A stretch of DNA of 64,000 bases, taken from NCBI GenBank assembly GCA_964035575.1, contig OZ037916.1:310001-374000 (forward strand). Reading direction: 5' to 3'. Numbering within the stretch: the stretch's first letter is position 1; each line of letters opens with the position of its first letter. This document shows, in pieces, positions 19,977-33,441 of this stretch. The DNA is from Rhynchopus sp. YZ270_cl-10 (taxonomy: Eukaryota; Euglenozoa; Diplonemea; Diplonemida; Diplonemidae). The notes beneath the pieces were generated by a model. It was given only the letters and a program-made list of their open reading frames with translations. It had not been told where the DNA came from and made no database searches. Made by a program: the position numbers and the translations under genes.

Positions 19977-20849
19977 TTACATGCACAAACACCTCGGGGG
20001 ATTCCATTTTCGTAGCAGGATTGCTGACGTCGTGCAGGCATTCATCTTTGCGTAATAATGAGGTGTCTTCCCGTCTTTATCCTTTACGTTCACCCGCGCC
20101 TCCCAGAGATAGAGCAACCGCAGCACCGAGACACGCCCCTTCATAGCGGCATGGTGTACTGGGGTGCGGCCAAATGCGTCACACACATTGCAGTCTGCAC
20201 CCCAACCCCGCAGGGCCACTATGCTTTCCACCTGCCCAGCTTGGCAGGCACTGTGCATTGGGGTCATCCCTTGGTGGTTTCGCGCCTCTGTGCTTGCACC
20301 CCATGCTTTTAATTGCACCATCTGGTCGGTGTGCCCCTTTGCCGAGGCTACGTGCAATGGAGTATCACCAAACTCGGTTTGGCATTCAACGGACGCACCG
20401 TAGACGTGAAGGAGACATGAGGCCTTGGCATTGCCGTCCCTGATGCTGCTGTGCATGGGGCTGCCGAGGCCGTTTTCTCCCATAGGGTCGGCGCCTGCTT
20501 CGAGGAGAAGACGCATCTGGTAGATATCGCCCGACTCTGTGCACGCAATGTGCAGGCGTGTGGAGTACCGTTCCTCAGATATGCCTTGTGCTGAGAGCTC
20601 GTCCCTCGCAGCTGCCCTGCTGCTTGCAACGACCTCCACAGCATCCCCACTGCAGGCAAGGATGTTCATGAGCTTCTCCCCGTCCTGTGCGAGCCGTTCT
20701 CCGTCGTACATCACGTCAAACAAATTTGTGTCCAAGTTATGCAAAGAAGAAAGCGCACTCCTCAAAGACCCAACAGTAGCATCCTCTGGCACCGAAACAC
20801 ATCGTTCCAACCCACAGATGTGCACGACAACGTCGATGGCGTCTTTCAT
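19977..20849 (-). CDS. Ubiquitin-like plus ankyrin-repeat protein
   Basis: About 290 aa. Residues 1-75 look like a ubiquitin-like fold (DVVVHICGLERCVSVPEDAT, then LFDVMYDGERL). About 95-285 contain five or six ankyrin repeats, shown by TRLHIACTESGD, SPMHSSIRDGNA, TPLHVASAKGH, TPMHSACQAGQ and TPVHHAAMKGR. Such proteins serve as adaptors, sometimes in ubiquitin pathways; the partner is unknown. I chose the ATG at 20849 because it opens the ubiquitin-like strand. The frame extends 68 residues further upstream through low-complexity Pro/His and T-rich sequence that looks like leader or intron. No intron is needed. The frame closes just after the last repeat. Confidence 0.85.
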   Translation of the reverse strand: MKDAIDVVVHICGLERCVSVPEDATVGSLRSALSSLHNLDTNLFDVMYDGERLAQDGEKLMNILACSGDAVEVVASSRAAARDELSAQGISEERYSTRLHIACTESGDIYQMRLLLEAGADPMGENGLGSPMHSSIRDGNAKASCLLHVYGASVECQTEFGDTPLHVASAKGHTDQMVQLKAWGASTEARNHQGMTPMHSACQAGQVESIVALRGWGADCNVCDAFGRTPVHHAAMKGRVSVLRLLYLWEARVNVKDKDGKTPHYYAKMNACTTSAILLRKWNPPRCLCM

Positions 20850-22365
20850 TATTATTTCTTTTTGAGGATTTGGGGGGGAAGGAGGAGGGTGGTGGTAGTG
20901 GTGGGGAAGAAAAGAGGGGTAGAGGGAAGAATACCTGATGGGGTGGATTTTTTTCGACAACGTGAATGACTTCAAAAGAGCATCCGGCAATGAAAGACAG
21001 AAAGGGGGGACCATCATCAGCTGGAAGTAACAGAAGACGAGACACTGCAACAAATTAGTCAGACAGGAGCCGAACGCGGAGGGAGTAAGCAGAGCGTCGC
21101 TACATCAGTGTCCTGGATGAAAATGCGCCTTGAAAAATAGTAACTCTGATAGGTAAGTAAAAGGAAAAAAGGTTTTTCCGTTGATTGCTCAATTACCCTG
21201 TTTGAGGGGGGTGATTGGCGACCGTATCTGAGGAACTATTTCTCCTTTAAGCTGCGCTTGTAGGTATAATTGAATGGTTATCTTAGGATGTTTCAAGACG
21301 GAGAGAGGAAAAAAAAAAAAATGGGCCTGGCTTTTTTTGTCAATTAATGTTTGGTGTTTTTGGATGCTTGAAAAAAGAGAGGAATACTACCCACATTGGT
21401 GTTGTGCTCAAAGAGCATGGGAAAAAAAAAAAACATCGTTTTTCTCTAACAATTGAAATATCTAAAAAAAAAATGAACTCTAAAATGCAATGTACAATAA
21501 AAGAAGGAAAAGGAAGAACGACACGGTGGCCCTTACGAACCCTCAGGGTACGTTCGTAGCGGGGTACCCCGCGCGGACCCTATTTGGGGTACCCCAAATA
21601 GGGTTCGTAAGGCCACCGTGGACGACATAACACCATCGCAGTGTTGTTGTCACCTATTAAAAAAAAAAGGAAATTGTTAAAAAATTTGTTGGAATAGTGT
21701 AGTTGCCACCTGTGCAAGCTCCACTGTCGTTGTTTCGACAAATCACCGATCTAGGTGGGGTCTGAACACAATGTCGCCAAAAGGCTATTTTTAGTATTTT
21801 TTGTTGGATTAGTGTAGCTGCCATATAGACAGTCGTAACTGTTTTAAAAGAAAGAAAAGCTTTCGAAAGATGAACGGGGCTCGCAAATCGGCATATTCTA
21901 TCTCGAAACAAAGAAAGCTTGAAAGAGCACAAAAAAAATGTTCGTTAAGATGAACCTAGGCATCTCGTGCTTAGCCACCTTTAAAAAAAAAAAAATGAAG
22001 ATTTGAAAGAATAAAATGGTAGTTGAAGTTTGCAAGGATAAAATGTGCCTCGCTTGTGCGTGTCACATTATAAAGAAAGTTTTGTAAGACGAATGTGCCT
22101 GTTCATGCACACATCGGCATCGTTATCGTGCGGGAACATCGTTGGGCTGGAACAAAGAGAAGTTGAAAATGTATGCAATAAACTCAACATTTTGCTACAT
22201 GATTTGTCCTCACGAATCTACTATTGTTGTCTTCAGTTGACCGCAGTTTTTATAAAAAAAAGTAAAGTGAAAAAACGCAACAAAAAAAAAACAAAACAAA
22301 ACGACCACATTTCCCTCGATTTCTTTTCCAAAAAACCGGACGTCAACGAAGTCAATAAAAACCAC
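20850..22365. other. Intergenic DNA with short repeats
   Basis: No gene. It holds a palindromic element (21522-21620), two TTGTTGG-ATAGTGTAG motifs (about 21689-21732 and 21808-21832), a hairpin CTAGGC-ATCTCGT-GCTTAG (21956-21974), and hairpins with TGTGC/GCACA arms near 22045-22075 and 22090-22118. Confidence 0.5.
21522..21620. mobile_element. 99-bp palindromic MITE-like element
   Basis: Ends are inverted: CACGGTGGCC(C)TTACGAACCCT at 21522 and its inverse ending at 21620. The middle is also palindromic, with GGGGTACCCCGCG followed by GGGTACCCC-type words. Flanks AACGA (left) and GACGA (right) may be an imperfect 5-bp target duplication. Confidence 0.65.
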
Positions 22366-24701
22366 CTAGGTCAACCTCCACGATGCATCTGCATTGCCCC
22401 GTGGTGGTGCGATGCCTGCACTTGCCCCTGTCAACGGGGTGTTATAGAGGTTCACAGACTCCCTTTGCCACTGCCTTGCCCTTGCGAGGGTGTCTTCTGG
22501 GGTCGGTGAGTGCGGGCCCACACTAGCACCACCCACACCATGCCCACCTCCTCCCCACCCACGAGAGACAGACCCACTAGGCTGCTGACTCAGCTGCATC
22601 TGCAGCTGAGCCCTATTGTTTTCTACCTCCTGCAACCTTGCACGCTCGACCTGCAGCAAACGGTACTGTTCAGCCTCCTTCGAGTCTGTGACTGGAGCGG
22701 GCCTGCTGACAACTTCGGGTTGTCTGTTCATCCGTGGTGGTGAGATGTCTCTTCTGTCTATGGTAGTCTGCTGGGTGGGTGCTGCTACTGCTGCTGCTGC
22801 TGGCTCGGGTGCTGCAATGACGACAGGAGACGCGCCTTTGTCTTCTTTGGTTTTGTCGAGGTGGTCAAGCTGTTCATCAACAGAGATGAGACGGTCAACC
22901 AGCTTGTTGAGAACGCTGTTTGTGTTGGTCAAGGTTTTGAGACTGACGTCAACCTGGTCTCCTAGATCGTCCACCTTGCAATTTAAATCCTCTGGTGATC
23001 CCATCTTTGTAACATATTCTGAGAGTCGGTTGATCGTGTCGGTTTCGCGTTGTTTTGCACGCATGCGAGCATAGTTCTTCAAGGCGTCATATCCATGCCG
23101 TGCCTGAGACTTCGCAGACCGTCCCTGCAGCTCATACGCCAGCTTCTCCTGAAGTCTGTGCCGTGCCTTGTGTTTCTTACTCTGTTCCGCATACTTCATA
23201 AGACGACGATAGTACTTCGCCCGCAAACCATTTCCATTAACCAATGCAAGAAGGTCGGTCGCATTGCGCTTCTTCCTTCGAAGGTCTCCACCTTTTTGGT
23301 GCTTACGAAGCTTTTGGAAGTATCTGAGTTTGGTGGATTGGTGTGGGTAGAGAGGGAATGCATACTTATACATCAGAGCCTTTGAACTGATGCCTGCAAG
23401 CATATCCACTAAGCCCTTCTTTTTGAGTCTTCTTGTGGTCCAGGCACGCCATGTGTTGTAAGCAGCGAGACGTTTGCCGCGGTCGGTACCACGTAGCATC
23501 GATTCGGCGGCAAGCTGTTTGTTTTTTTTGTGTTTTTTTTGTTGCTGAAGGGATAGGGGATACATACCTTCCCCTTTCTGAGTCGTTTACGCGCTTCTCT
23601 GACAGTATCAATCCAGCCACGCCATTTTGCATAATAGAGCCGACGAATTCCGTTCTCGGTGCTCCCTAGGAGGCACGCAGAGGCACGCTTGCGAGCAAGA
23701 AGGATACGACGCTGTTTTTTATGCTCTTCCGCATACCGCCGAAGCTTCCGATTGTACATCGCCCGCAACACATTGTGACAGGAGGAAAGCAGTTGACCGC
23801 ACGCTGCTTCATTACCCTTCCACCGGTTTTTTTTAAATGCACGCAACTTTCTCCAATACTCTCTTGCATGGTGAAGCCAAAACTCTGACTCCGTAATCCT
23901 CTTCTGCGCTGTGGTCAACGACCGCAACAATGCACCTACCATACCCCTTGTAGTATGTCTCTCTACACCGCATCTCGCCAATGGACTTTCCTCCAAAGAA
24001 GCTAAAGCAAGGCTTGGACGATACGCTTCAGTTACACTAGAATTCATCACCCTATCTAATGCCCCTCCACGAATTAAACTGACCAGCCGCGAGGCAGCCA
24101 TCTCTGCTGGCTCTGCTTTATCTTTGATGTAGTTCATTCTGAAGGTAACCTTGGTATACCCTTCAGGAGTTGCCACCTCTGGTGCCAGAACCTGAATATC
24201 AAGTGGATCACACCCTAGACGGCTAGAAAGAGAAGCCCGAAAAGCCTCCGTCCCTCCCCTCGAAGAATACGCATCAGAAGAGATCGCAATGGTAACGGTA
24301 ACAGGGTTTGATTGGCGTGGAGTAGGGGCAGGGCGGGCCAAATCGTTTTCAATCGCCCGAAAGCGAGCGTCTCCGACATATTCTGGTCCAAGATGCGTGC
24401 CCTGAAGTTGCGCAACATCAGCTTCAACCTTTGCAAGCTTGCTCCGAACATCATTTTCTTTCATAGTACTGTCAACTGCTGCGAACTGCATTTCATGGTT
24501 TTTTAACGTCTCTACTATAGCCTTTAAATAATCCCCCAAAGGCTGGGTAGGTAACACTCCATACGCATCGTTTTCATTCAAATACTGCATAGGCATATGC
24601 GGGGCGGTGCTATGCGCTGATTCACCCATATCCACCACCCCCGAACGAATTGGTTGAATAGGCTGTATAGGTTGTGAACTGAAGTTCGAAAACGAATCCA
24701 T
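22366..24701 (-). CDS. 760-aa protein with aromatic/basic helical repeats
   Basis: Two exons, 24701-23568 and 23514-22366, joined by a 53-nt intron (GTATGT...AAACAG), both phase 0. Residues 1-115 include a Pro/Gln-rich start and a short coiled coil. About 135-200 has an alternating pattern (NPVTVTIAISSDAYS, EGYTKVTFRMNYIKD). From about 265 to 540 there are repeats of 35-45 residues with a core like LRAMYNRKLRRYAEE, IRRLYYAKWRGW, LRAKYYRRLMKYAEQ. This resembles basic aromatic helical repeats of cytoskeletal or centrosomal proteins, but I cannot assign a family. About 560-650 is coiled coil (VDDLGDQVDVSLKTL), and the tail is Ala/Pro/Gln-rich. Function unknown. Confidence 0.82.
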
Positions 24702-25663
24702 TTTAAAAGGAAAAACGCCTCAGAGAGAGGCAGGATGAGTGGGGAGTTACGAGAGGGAAAGGGAGAAGGAGGAGGAGAAGAAACCGTAGGGTCTACCTTA
24801 GACCCTAAGGAAGGGTTAAGGGGGAGGTGCAAAAATAAATGTGGTGTGTTTGTGTGCTGGTTTGTAGGGTGGAGAGGGGAGGGGAGGGGAGGGGATATTT
24901 TTTTTGATCAAATAGACGTGAAATTCTATTATTTCAGGCACGATGTCACACAAAAAAAAAAAAAACGCTGGAAAAAAAGAAAAGTAAAAAAAAAATAGTT
25001 TCGGCCCGTGGAGAGGAGGGGATGGGAAGGGGGAATTATTGAGGCACCTCTGACTGATTTGCTGTAGAATGCCAGCTTATATCGGATGAAAGCATATAGT
25101 ATACTAATGGAATGTAGAAAGTATGCTGTGGCCAATAGAAGGTTTTAAAAAATCGGAGTAGTGAGAAAAGGAGATGCGTTGAGGTTGGGGGAATGGAGGA
25201 AAAAATAGTTGCTTTTTTGTTTTGCATTTTTGTTTTCTTTTTTTGGGGGACGGGAAATATTTACATATTGAAGAGATAAAGGTACCTCATCTCCTTTTCG
25301 GGGGGCAGGAAAAAAAAAGGGGGTGTGGGGGTGCAACAATAGATAGAGGGCAAGAATCCGTGTTCGCAGGTTTCCGCGTTGACAGGGAAGTGTGGGAATG
25401 CCTCCATCAGTTGCGTTGTTACCCTTGCATTTTTTGTTCAGTTATTTCATCTTTCGACAAACGCCTTGAAGGGATTTTGCTTTTTTTTCTGTTTCCTGTT
25501 AATCTTGTCTTGACATCTCTCGTGAAGATGACATTTTTACGTGGTCTTTTCCATATCTGGAAAACTTTGGGAGGGTACGGGAGGGATGAAGGGTGAGGGG
25601 GGAACAACAAAACAGCAATTTTTTTTTTTATCCGGTGGGCAGAAATACCGTCTCGTCCTACGA
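24702..25663. other. Intergenic DNA before alpha-tubulin 3' end
   Basis: No gene. It has a GGGGA run (about 24873-24895), a copy of the GCACCTCTGACTGA...ATGCCAGC motif (about 25042-25102), and a CAGGCAC...AAACGCTGGAAAAAAA word (about 24935-24980) that also occurs at 42816-42855. Confidence 0.45.
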
Positions 25664-28487
<2,824 letters not shown>

Positions 28488-28790
28488 TCAGTTTCCAGTG
28501 GTAAACCCTCCCATGGTCTCGGAGGAGACTGTGGTGCTACCGTTTTGCCCTTCGCCATCCGGACCTTCGCCACCTGGGCCGGTGCCGTCCTGGGTGCGTT
28601 GTTCTTCTACTATATTGCCTACAGCATTGTTGGCAACGTTGTTTGTTTGGTCGATCTGTGTGGGGAGGTTTGAGGTTCGAGGTTTGAGATGAGACACTCT
28701 AAATAGAATAAAATGTACAGAAAAAAGCAGACCACGAGATACAGCTCTCACTCGAACCCGTAAATGTAATTGCAACCTGTTGAGAACTTC
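28488..28790 (-). CDS. Possible C-terminal exon of the BTB/beta-helix gene (weak)
   Basis: A minus-strand frame preceded by CCCTGCAG, an acceptor-like site at about 28812, runs into NNAVGNIVEEQRTQDG and then a Gly/Pro/Glu-rich tail (GPGGEGPDGEGQNG) before a stop at 28488. The composition resembles a disordered tail of a real protein and the gene upstream on the same strand lacks a convincing end. Phase does not clearly fit the GTATGC donor near 28989, so this may be a separate small gene or nothing. An overlapping plus-strand frame (28362-28673) with a hydrophobic stretch is an alternative reading of the same bases. Confidence 0.25.
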   Translation of the reverse strand, partial: EVLNRLQLHLRVRVRAVSRGLLFSVHFILFRVSHLKPRTSNLPTQIDQTNNVANNAVGNIVEEQRTQDGTGPGGEGPDGEGQNGSTTVSSETMGGFTTGN

Positions 28791-28991
28791 GAGTTGCAGG
28801 TTTGACTGCAGGGAAGAGACGTATTTTTAGAAGAGAATGAGCTTCTCATCCATGAGCAACACCCTGCAGAAGGTGTACAAAAGGAAACCTAAAAAAAAGC
28901 GATGTTTCTATTTTCCCTTCAATGCTGTTGCTTAAATTGTTGGGAATAGTGTAGTTGCCACAAAAGCTCCTCTCTTTTTTTTGCATACCCC

Positions 28992-30470
28992 CTTCCTGCA
29001 CGAATCCGCAGACACAAAGACCCCCATATGCTTATTGTCGTGAATCGAATTGTCTGCTATCCTTCTGGGCTGGCCTTCGAACTTCACTGCAATCCCGTTG
29101 TAAGCGTTGTGATGGATTTCGTTGCCTTCCACGACACCTTGCCCCTTTGTGTTAATATAAATCCCAGAATCTGACCCATGATGAATGTTATTCGCGCGGA
29201 TGATGGGATTCGACCCTTCTCTGATTTCGATGCCTTGCAACGAGAAATGACTGATCTCATTGCCTTCTATCAACCCCTTCGCTGACGACAGCAATATTAT
29301 ACCATTATCGGCAGACGACGCCAGCTTATTATTTGTCAAATAAGGATGTGTCGCTTCACCAGACACTCCGATACATGCCCACCCATTAGAAACAAAGGTA
29401 CAGTTCTCCACGCTAATACACCCTGCAGTGACAAACATACAGTGATACTCACCGCCTTGTTGGTGGATTGTACAGTTTCGGACAGATGGTGTTTCTGCGC
29501 AAGAGGTGACAACGTGTTCACCAGAGTATGTCAGAACGACTTCGCCTTCACCTTCTAGGGCAACGCTTTTGTCGAGGAGTAGGCATTCAAAATAGATGCC
29601 CTTTTTGATGAGGATTTTGTCGCCGTCGACTGCATCCTTCAGCGCGTCTTTGACAGAGATATACCTCCCGCCACCTTGCTGGCAGACCACAAGAAAGGTC
29701 GACTCCTCCAGCAGTTTTTTCAACCCTGAAAGCCCATAGAATTTTGCCTCTTCAATCGCGTCTTCGGCAGCTTGGCGGTCAACAGGGAGGTTGGAGAGGG
29801 AGAACAGCTTCCGGTTTCGTTTTTGCCGCAGATATGATAGAACCAAAGGAAAATACGTTGGGTTGCGGTCAAGAAACACCGCATCGCATTCATCTCGTTC
29901 GACATGAAATTCCCCTGAAAACATCGCCTTTAACATACTCCCATCCTCTACGGTTATCGTCCCTAATGATGTCTCAAATATTTCCCCTCCTACGTTCAGT
30001 TTAACCCTTTCTGCCGCTATATCGTTCACTGCACGCACCTTTAGTTTCGATTCTTCAAATATCCGCCTTTCGTTCCGGAGGGCCTCCTTTTCGGTTTCGA
30101 TTTTGCTTCGCTCTTCTTTAATCATACTGAAAATTCGAGCAAAATGGGCGTTAACAAAACCTAACTCGGCACCTACCATAGACAAACTCGAATTCCCTCC
30201 AGGACTAGAAGAAGAAGACGACCCAGCATAGGAGTTTGAATGCAAAGGGGAGCCTCCAAGGGGCAGCAATCCTCCGTGGTGGGAACTGTACTGCGTCTCT
30301 GCCGCGGAAGGGGGTAGCATCGTGGTAGGCGTTGTGCTATGCGGGCAAAGCGAATGGGATGAAGCAGAGGACGTCGACGCAGGTGCCATGTGTCCATGCG
30401 CATGCCCTCCTTGCCCCCCTCCCTCTCGACTCCCTACCCTACTACACCCTGCCGATGTTCCTGAAGACAT
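28992..30470 (-). CDS. KCTD-type BTB domain fused to a right-handed beta-helix
   Basis: At least 490 aa. Residues 1-105 are Ser/His/Gly-rich and disordered. About 115-150 is a coiled coil (MIKEERSKIETEKEALRNE). About 160-260 is a T1/KCTD BTB domain (ERVKLNVGGEIFETSLGTIT, then NPTYFPLVLSYLR and FYGLSGLKKLLEE). About 265-485 is a beta-helix of PbH1 repeats (SVENCTFVSNGW, GLIEGNEISHF, PIIRANNIHHGSDSGIYI, GVVEGNEIHHNAYNGIAV), like the CASH repeats of FBXO11. By analogy it may be a Cullin-3 substrate adaptor. After SADSCRKG there is a GTATGC donor-like site (about 28989). The continuing frame to 28932 reads through a dispersed repeat, so the true C-terminus is probably in a later exon that I cannot place. 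Confidence 0.85.
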
Positions 30471-31080
30471 TTCAACTTATCGAGATTTAATAGGGGAGGG
30501 AAATAGAAAGAGAAGGAGAGAGAGATAAAAGTGAGAGGGGAGGAGAAAAGAAAAAGAGTAACCTACCCTAAAAAAAGGGGGTGGTTTTTGGTTATGGGTC
30601 CCGTTTTTTGTTAGAAGTGCTTTTTTTTTGTGTAAGGAAAGAAGAGAGGGATTTTGGTTCTTCCCCGATGTGTTTGTGTGTGGTTCTGTTTTTTTGGAGA
30701 TGATTTTTTTTTGGGAGGGGAAGAGGTAAAGGGGAGATGAAAGTCGCAAAAAAGAAAATCCATTTTTGACATCAAATACAAGGTCGTTTTTTTTGGGAAT
30801 GAAATATTGGATGATGAAATATTGAATCACAGAATTTTTTTGAAAATGCAAATACATTAGGACAAACCGCATTACTCACGTTCTGTCATAAAAAACGAGG
30901 TTGGGCAGTACGATTGCCTTTCCGCTCTCTTTCACTACCTATAACACAAGAAAAAGGGGGGTTGACTTGAAATACAACAGCCCTCTCATAAACAGTGCAC
31001 CAAAGCCCCACTCTTTTACCGGGGGGGGACCCTTAACCATGCAGTCCAGCTACATCCATTTTTTCGTGTACATTCGACAC
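30471..31080. other. Upstream spacer with a TTGAAATACA-type repeat
   Basis: No gene. T-rich upstream DNA of the BTB gene is followed by a copy of the TTGAAATACAA...CCCTCTC...ACAGTG motif (about 30964-31000) and a block ACCATGCAGTCCAGCTACAT (about 31037) that matches part of the centrin-intron repeat at 57540-57590. Confidence 0.5.
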
Positions 31081-31081
31081 T

Positions 31082-31337
31082 CTGTACTGTACTGTACTGT
31101 ACTGTACTGTACTGTACTGTACTGTACTGTACTGTACTGTACTGTACTGTACTGTACTGTACTGTACTGTACTGTACTGTACTGTACTGTACTGTACTGT
31201 ACTGTACTGTACTGTACTGTACTGTACTGTACTGTACTGTACTGTACTGTACTGTACTGTACTGTACTGTACTGTACTGTACTGTACTGTACTGTACTGT
31301 ACTGTACTGTACTGTACTGTACTGTACTGTACTGTAC
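31082..31337. repeat. 5-bp minisatellite (CTGTA)n, about 51 copies
   Basis: The 5-bp unit CTGTA (TACAG on the other strand) repeats cleanly for about 255 bp. It is a shorter relative of the TACACAG (1.4 kb) and TATACACAG (3.5 and 5.2 kb) units. Confidence 0.97.
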
Positions 31338-31562
31338 ACCCAATCCCCTGTGTATAGTTGGGTGTACTGTGTACTGTGTATACTGTGTAAACTGCGGAAA
31401 TTGACCAACAACGAGAACTTGTCCATTTCGGCAAATTGACCCCATCACTGGCCGGACGGATTCCGGAAATGCCAACACGCCAACATGCCAACACGTGAAT
31501 GCCCCCCTAACCGGCATGACAACTGGTAGAAACACGGGGAATCGGTTATGCAGCCACGCCAA
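31338..31562 (-). repeat. Block homologous to the core of the 3132-6389 element
   Basis: On the minus strand this reads CCGATTCCCCGTG, CTACCAGTTGTC, TTTCCGGAATCCGTCCGGCC, GGGGTCAATTT and GGACAAGTTCTCG in the same order as 3345-3545 on the plus strand, and as there it leads directly into a minisatellite (31082-31337). So the same framework carries a different repeat unit at two places. I could not find its TIRs; the element may be degraded or composite. Confidence 0.8.
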
Positions 31563-32074
31563 AAAAAGTGTAATATTAAGAGAAATGTTATCGCAGTATT
31601 GTTGGCCGACCTTCAGCATTATTGGGCACTAAATTTAAGATAAGAGAGCAGGAGAAACATGCAGCAAACAAAAAAATCCGTTTTTGCACACTTACACACA
31701 CGTACCGACAAGTACCAACACTTACTCATACTTACGTACACTTACGCACACGTACACACACTTACGCACAACTGAGCAGAACTGACCAAAACTGAGCACA
31801 ATTACGCCACAATTACAGCACAATTACAGCGGCCCAAAACGGTACATCATAGGACGGTTTTTTTTCCCCCCCCCACATATTGTGCAAGTAAGACCCATCG
31901 TTGTTCCCACCCTCCAGAGACAAATCAAAGTAAAAAATAAATCACAAAACATATTCACTATTCCTACCCACACCCGGCTGAGCCTGTGTTGTTGGGACAG
32001 TTGACAACACCCTGTTTTTTCTTTTTTTTTCATATCCTTCCCCGCACCTCCTCCAGACACAAATAAACCAGGCA
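31563..32074. other. Intergenic DNA with ACTTACNCACA-rich stretch
   Basis: No gene. At about 31690-31830 the words CACTTACACACACG, ACTTACGCACA and AACTGAGCA repeat irregularly. No other structure recognised. Confidence 0.4.
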
Positions 32075-32077
32075 CTC

Positions 32078-32362
32078 CGCTAGGTACTAAAGTTCTGTTG
32101 ATTGTCAACAGAACTTTTTGAAAATGGGGAAAAAAAGAAAAAAAAAAAAAGTTCTGCTAAGTGGTTCAGACCCGTTCTACCTGTCAAAAAAGCTCAGGAG
32201 AAGAAGATATGGAGAGGTGAGTGCTCAAACGTCCCAAAAAAGTCAAAATCGGGCGTTGGTAAAAAAAAAAGTTGCGTACCGTGAGCCTGCGGCGCAAGCA
32301 TGTACCCCACCAACGTGGACCATCAACAGAATATTTTCAAAATCGGAAATCCTAGCGGAGAG
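32078..32362. mobile_element. Possible small TIR element (CTCCGCTAGG ends)
   Basis: Inverted ends CTCCGCTAGG (about 32078) and CCTAGCGGAG (about 32352), each followed inward by related words (TTCTGTTGATTGTC at left, GACCATCAACAGAA at right). The inner part includes GCGTACCGTGAGCCTGCGGC, found again at 39145-39175 in inverse. About 285 bp, no coding capacity, no sure target duplication. Confidence 0.45.
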
Positions 32363-32399
32363 TCTGAAATAAACAAAAAAAAAAAAAAAAGAACCACAA

Positions 32400-33410
32400 A
32401 AGCAGGCCTGGGCCTAAAGTGGGTGCCCGGGGCCCGATTTTGATTTGATTTTATTTTTTCTAAGGATTTTACACGGGGGGAAAATTATTTTTTCTAAGGA
32501 TTTTATACGGGGAAAATTTATTTTTCTAAGGGTTTTTCTTAGGGGAAAAAGTCTGGGGGGTCGGGCAGGGCCCCGTGTGGCTGAGAATAACTCGCACTCT
32601 GCCCGGGGAGTGCGGTACCAAGCCATAATGAACAAAAAAAGTCTCCACCCCGCTTCCTTCGGTCTCGTCCCTTTCACCTCCCGCACAACAGAATAAATAA
32701 TAATACAGTATGGTGCGTGTGACTGCAAACGTCGAGGGAACCTTGCTTCTTGCAGTGCTGCAAGTGCTCGCTACCACGGTGGTAGCAAAGTGCATTGCGT
32801 TGGCGCACTTGGGCAGGCCCTGACGGCACTGAGGAACGAAAAAGAAAATAATTCCGCGCCGCCCAGGGCTGCACCTTATAAAAAAATTTGCCTGCGGCGC
32901 CATTTTCCCTTTTTTGCTCTGCAAAAAAGGATTCGCTGAGTGGCTTTGTGGTGTAAAGCTGCATTTTTTATACTGTACCCTATTTTTTTTCCGCCTGCGG
33001 CGCCGTTTTATATTCCTCCCGAACATTCGGGGTGCACGTAGCGCGTAGCGCGCCCGGGTTTAGGACCCCTTCTTGAATTTCGAGGGCGGTTCACGTTACA
33101 GTGGGTCCAGAATCATAGTTCAATTTAACCCCGCTAAGCAACTCGCTGGTGGTAATGACCAAAACGTGTATCAGCCAAGAACTTGCCCATTTTTTCAAAA
33201 TGACCCCGTGACAGTGAGGGTAAAAGCTCGGAAAACCCGAAAAAGGCCAAAAAAAAACCCCCCCGAAAAGGGAAAACCGAGAACATATTTCGGCAGGGGG
33301 GCAGCGTGTTCTCAGAAAAATCCAAAAATTGCCTGTAAAAATCCTTAGAAAAAACCCGGGTGCCCGATCCAAAAAAATGGAAAAAACCCCAGGGTGCCCG
33401 CCCACCCCTG
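32400..33410. mobile_element. Composite repeat region, probably a degraded TIR element
   Basis: Left words GGGTGCCCGGG and TTTTTTCTAAGGATTTT (about 32430-32475) appear inverted near 33335-33370. The middle has CCTGCGGCGCC blocks (about 32890 and 32995) and a 33030-33330 block closely matching 46170-46480 (GCGCGCCCGGGTTT, GAACTTGTCCATTTT-type words, AAAGCTCGGAAAACCCGAAA). No protein. About 1 kb. Confidence 0.55.
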
Positions 33411-33441
33411 CACAAAAGTACTTCACCCCACACCCATATCA

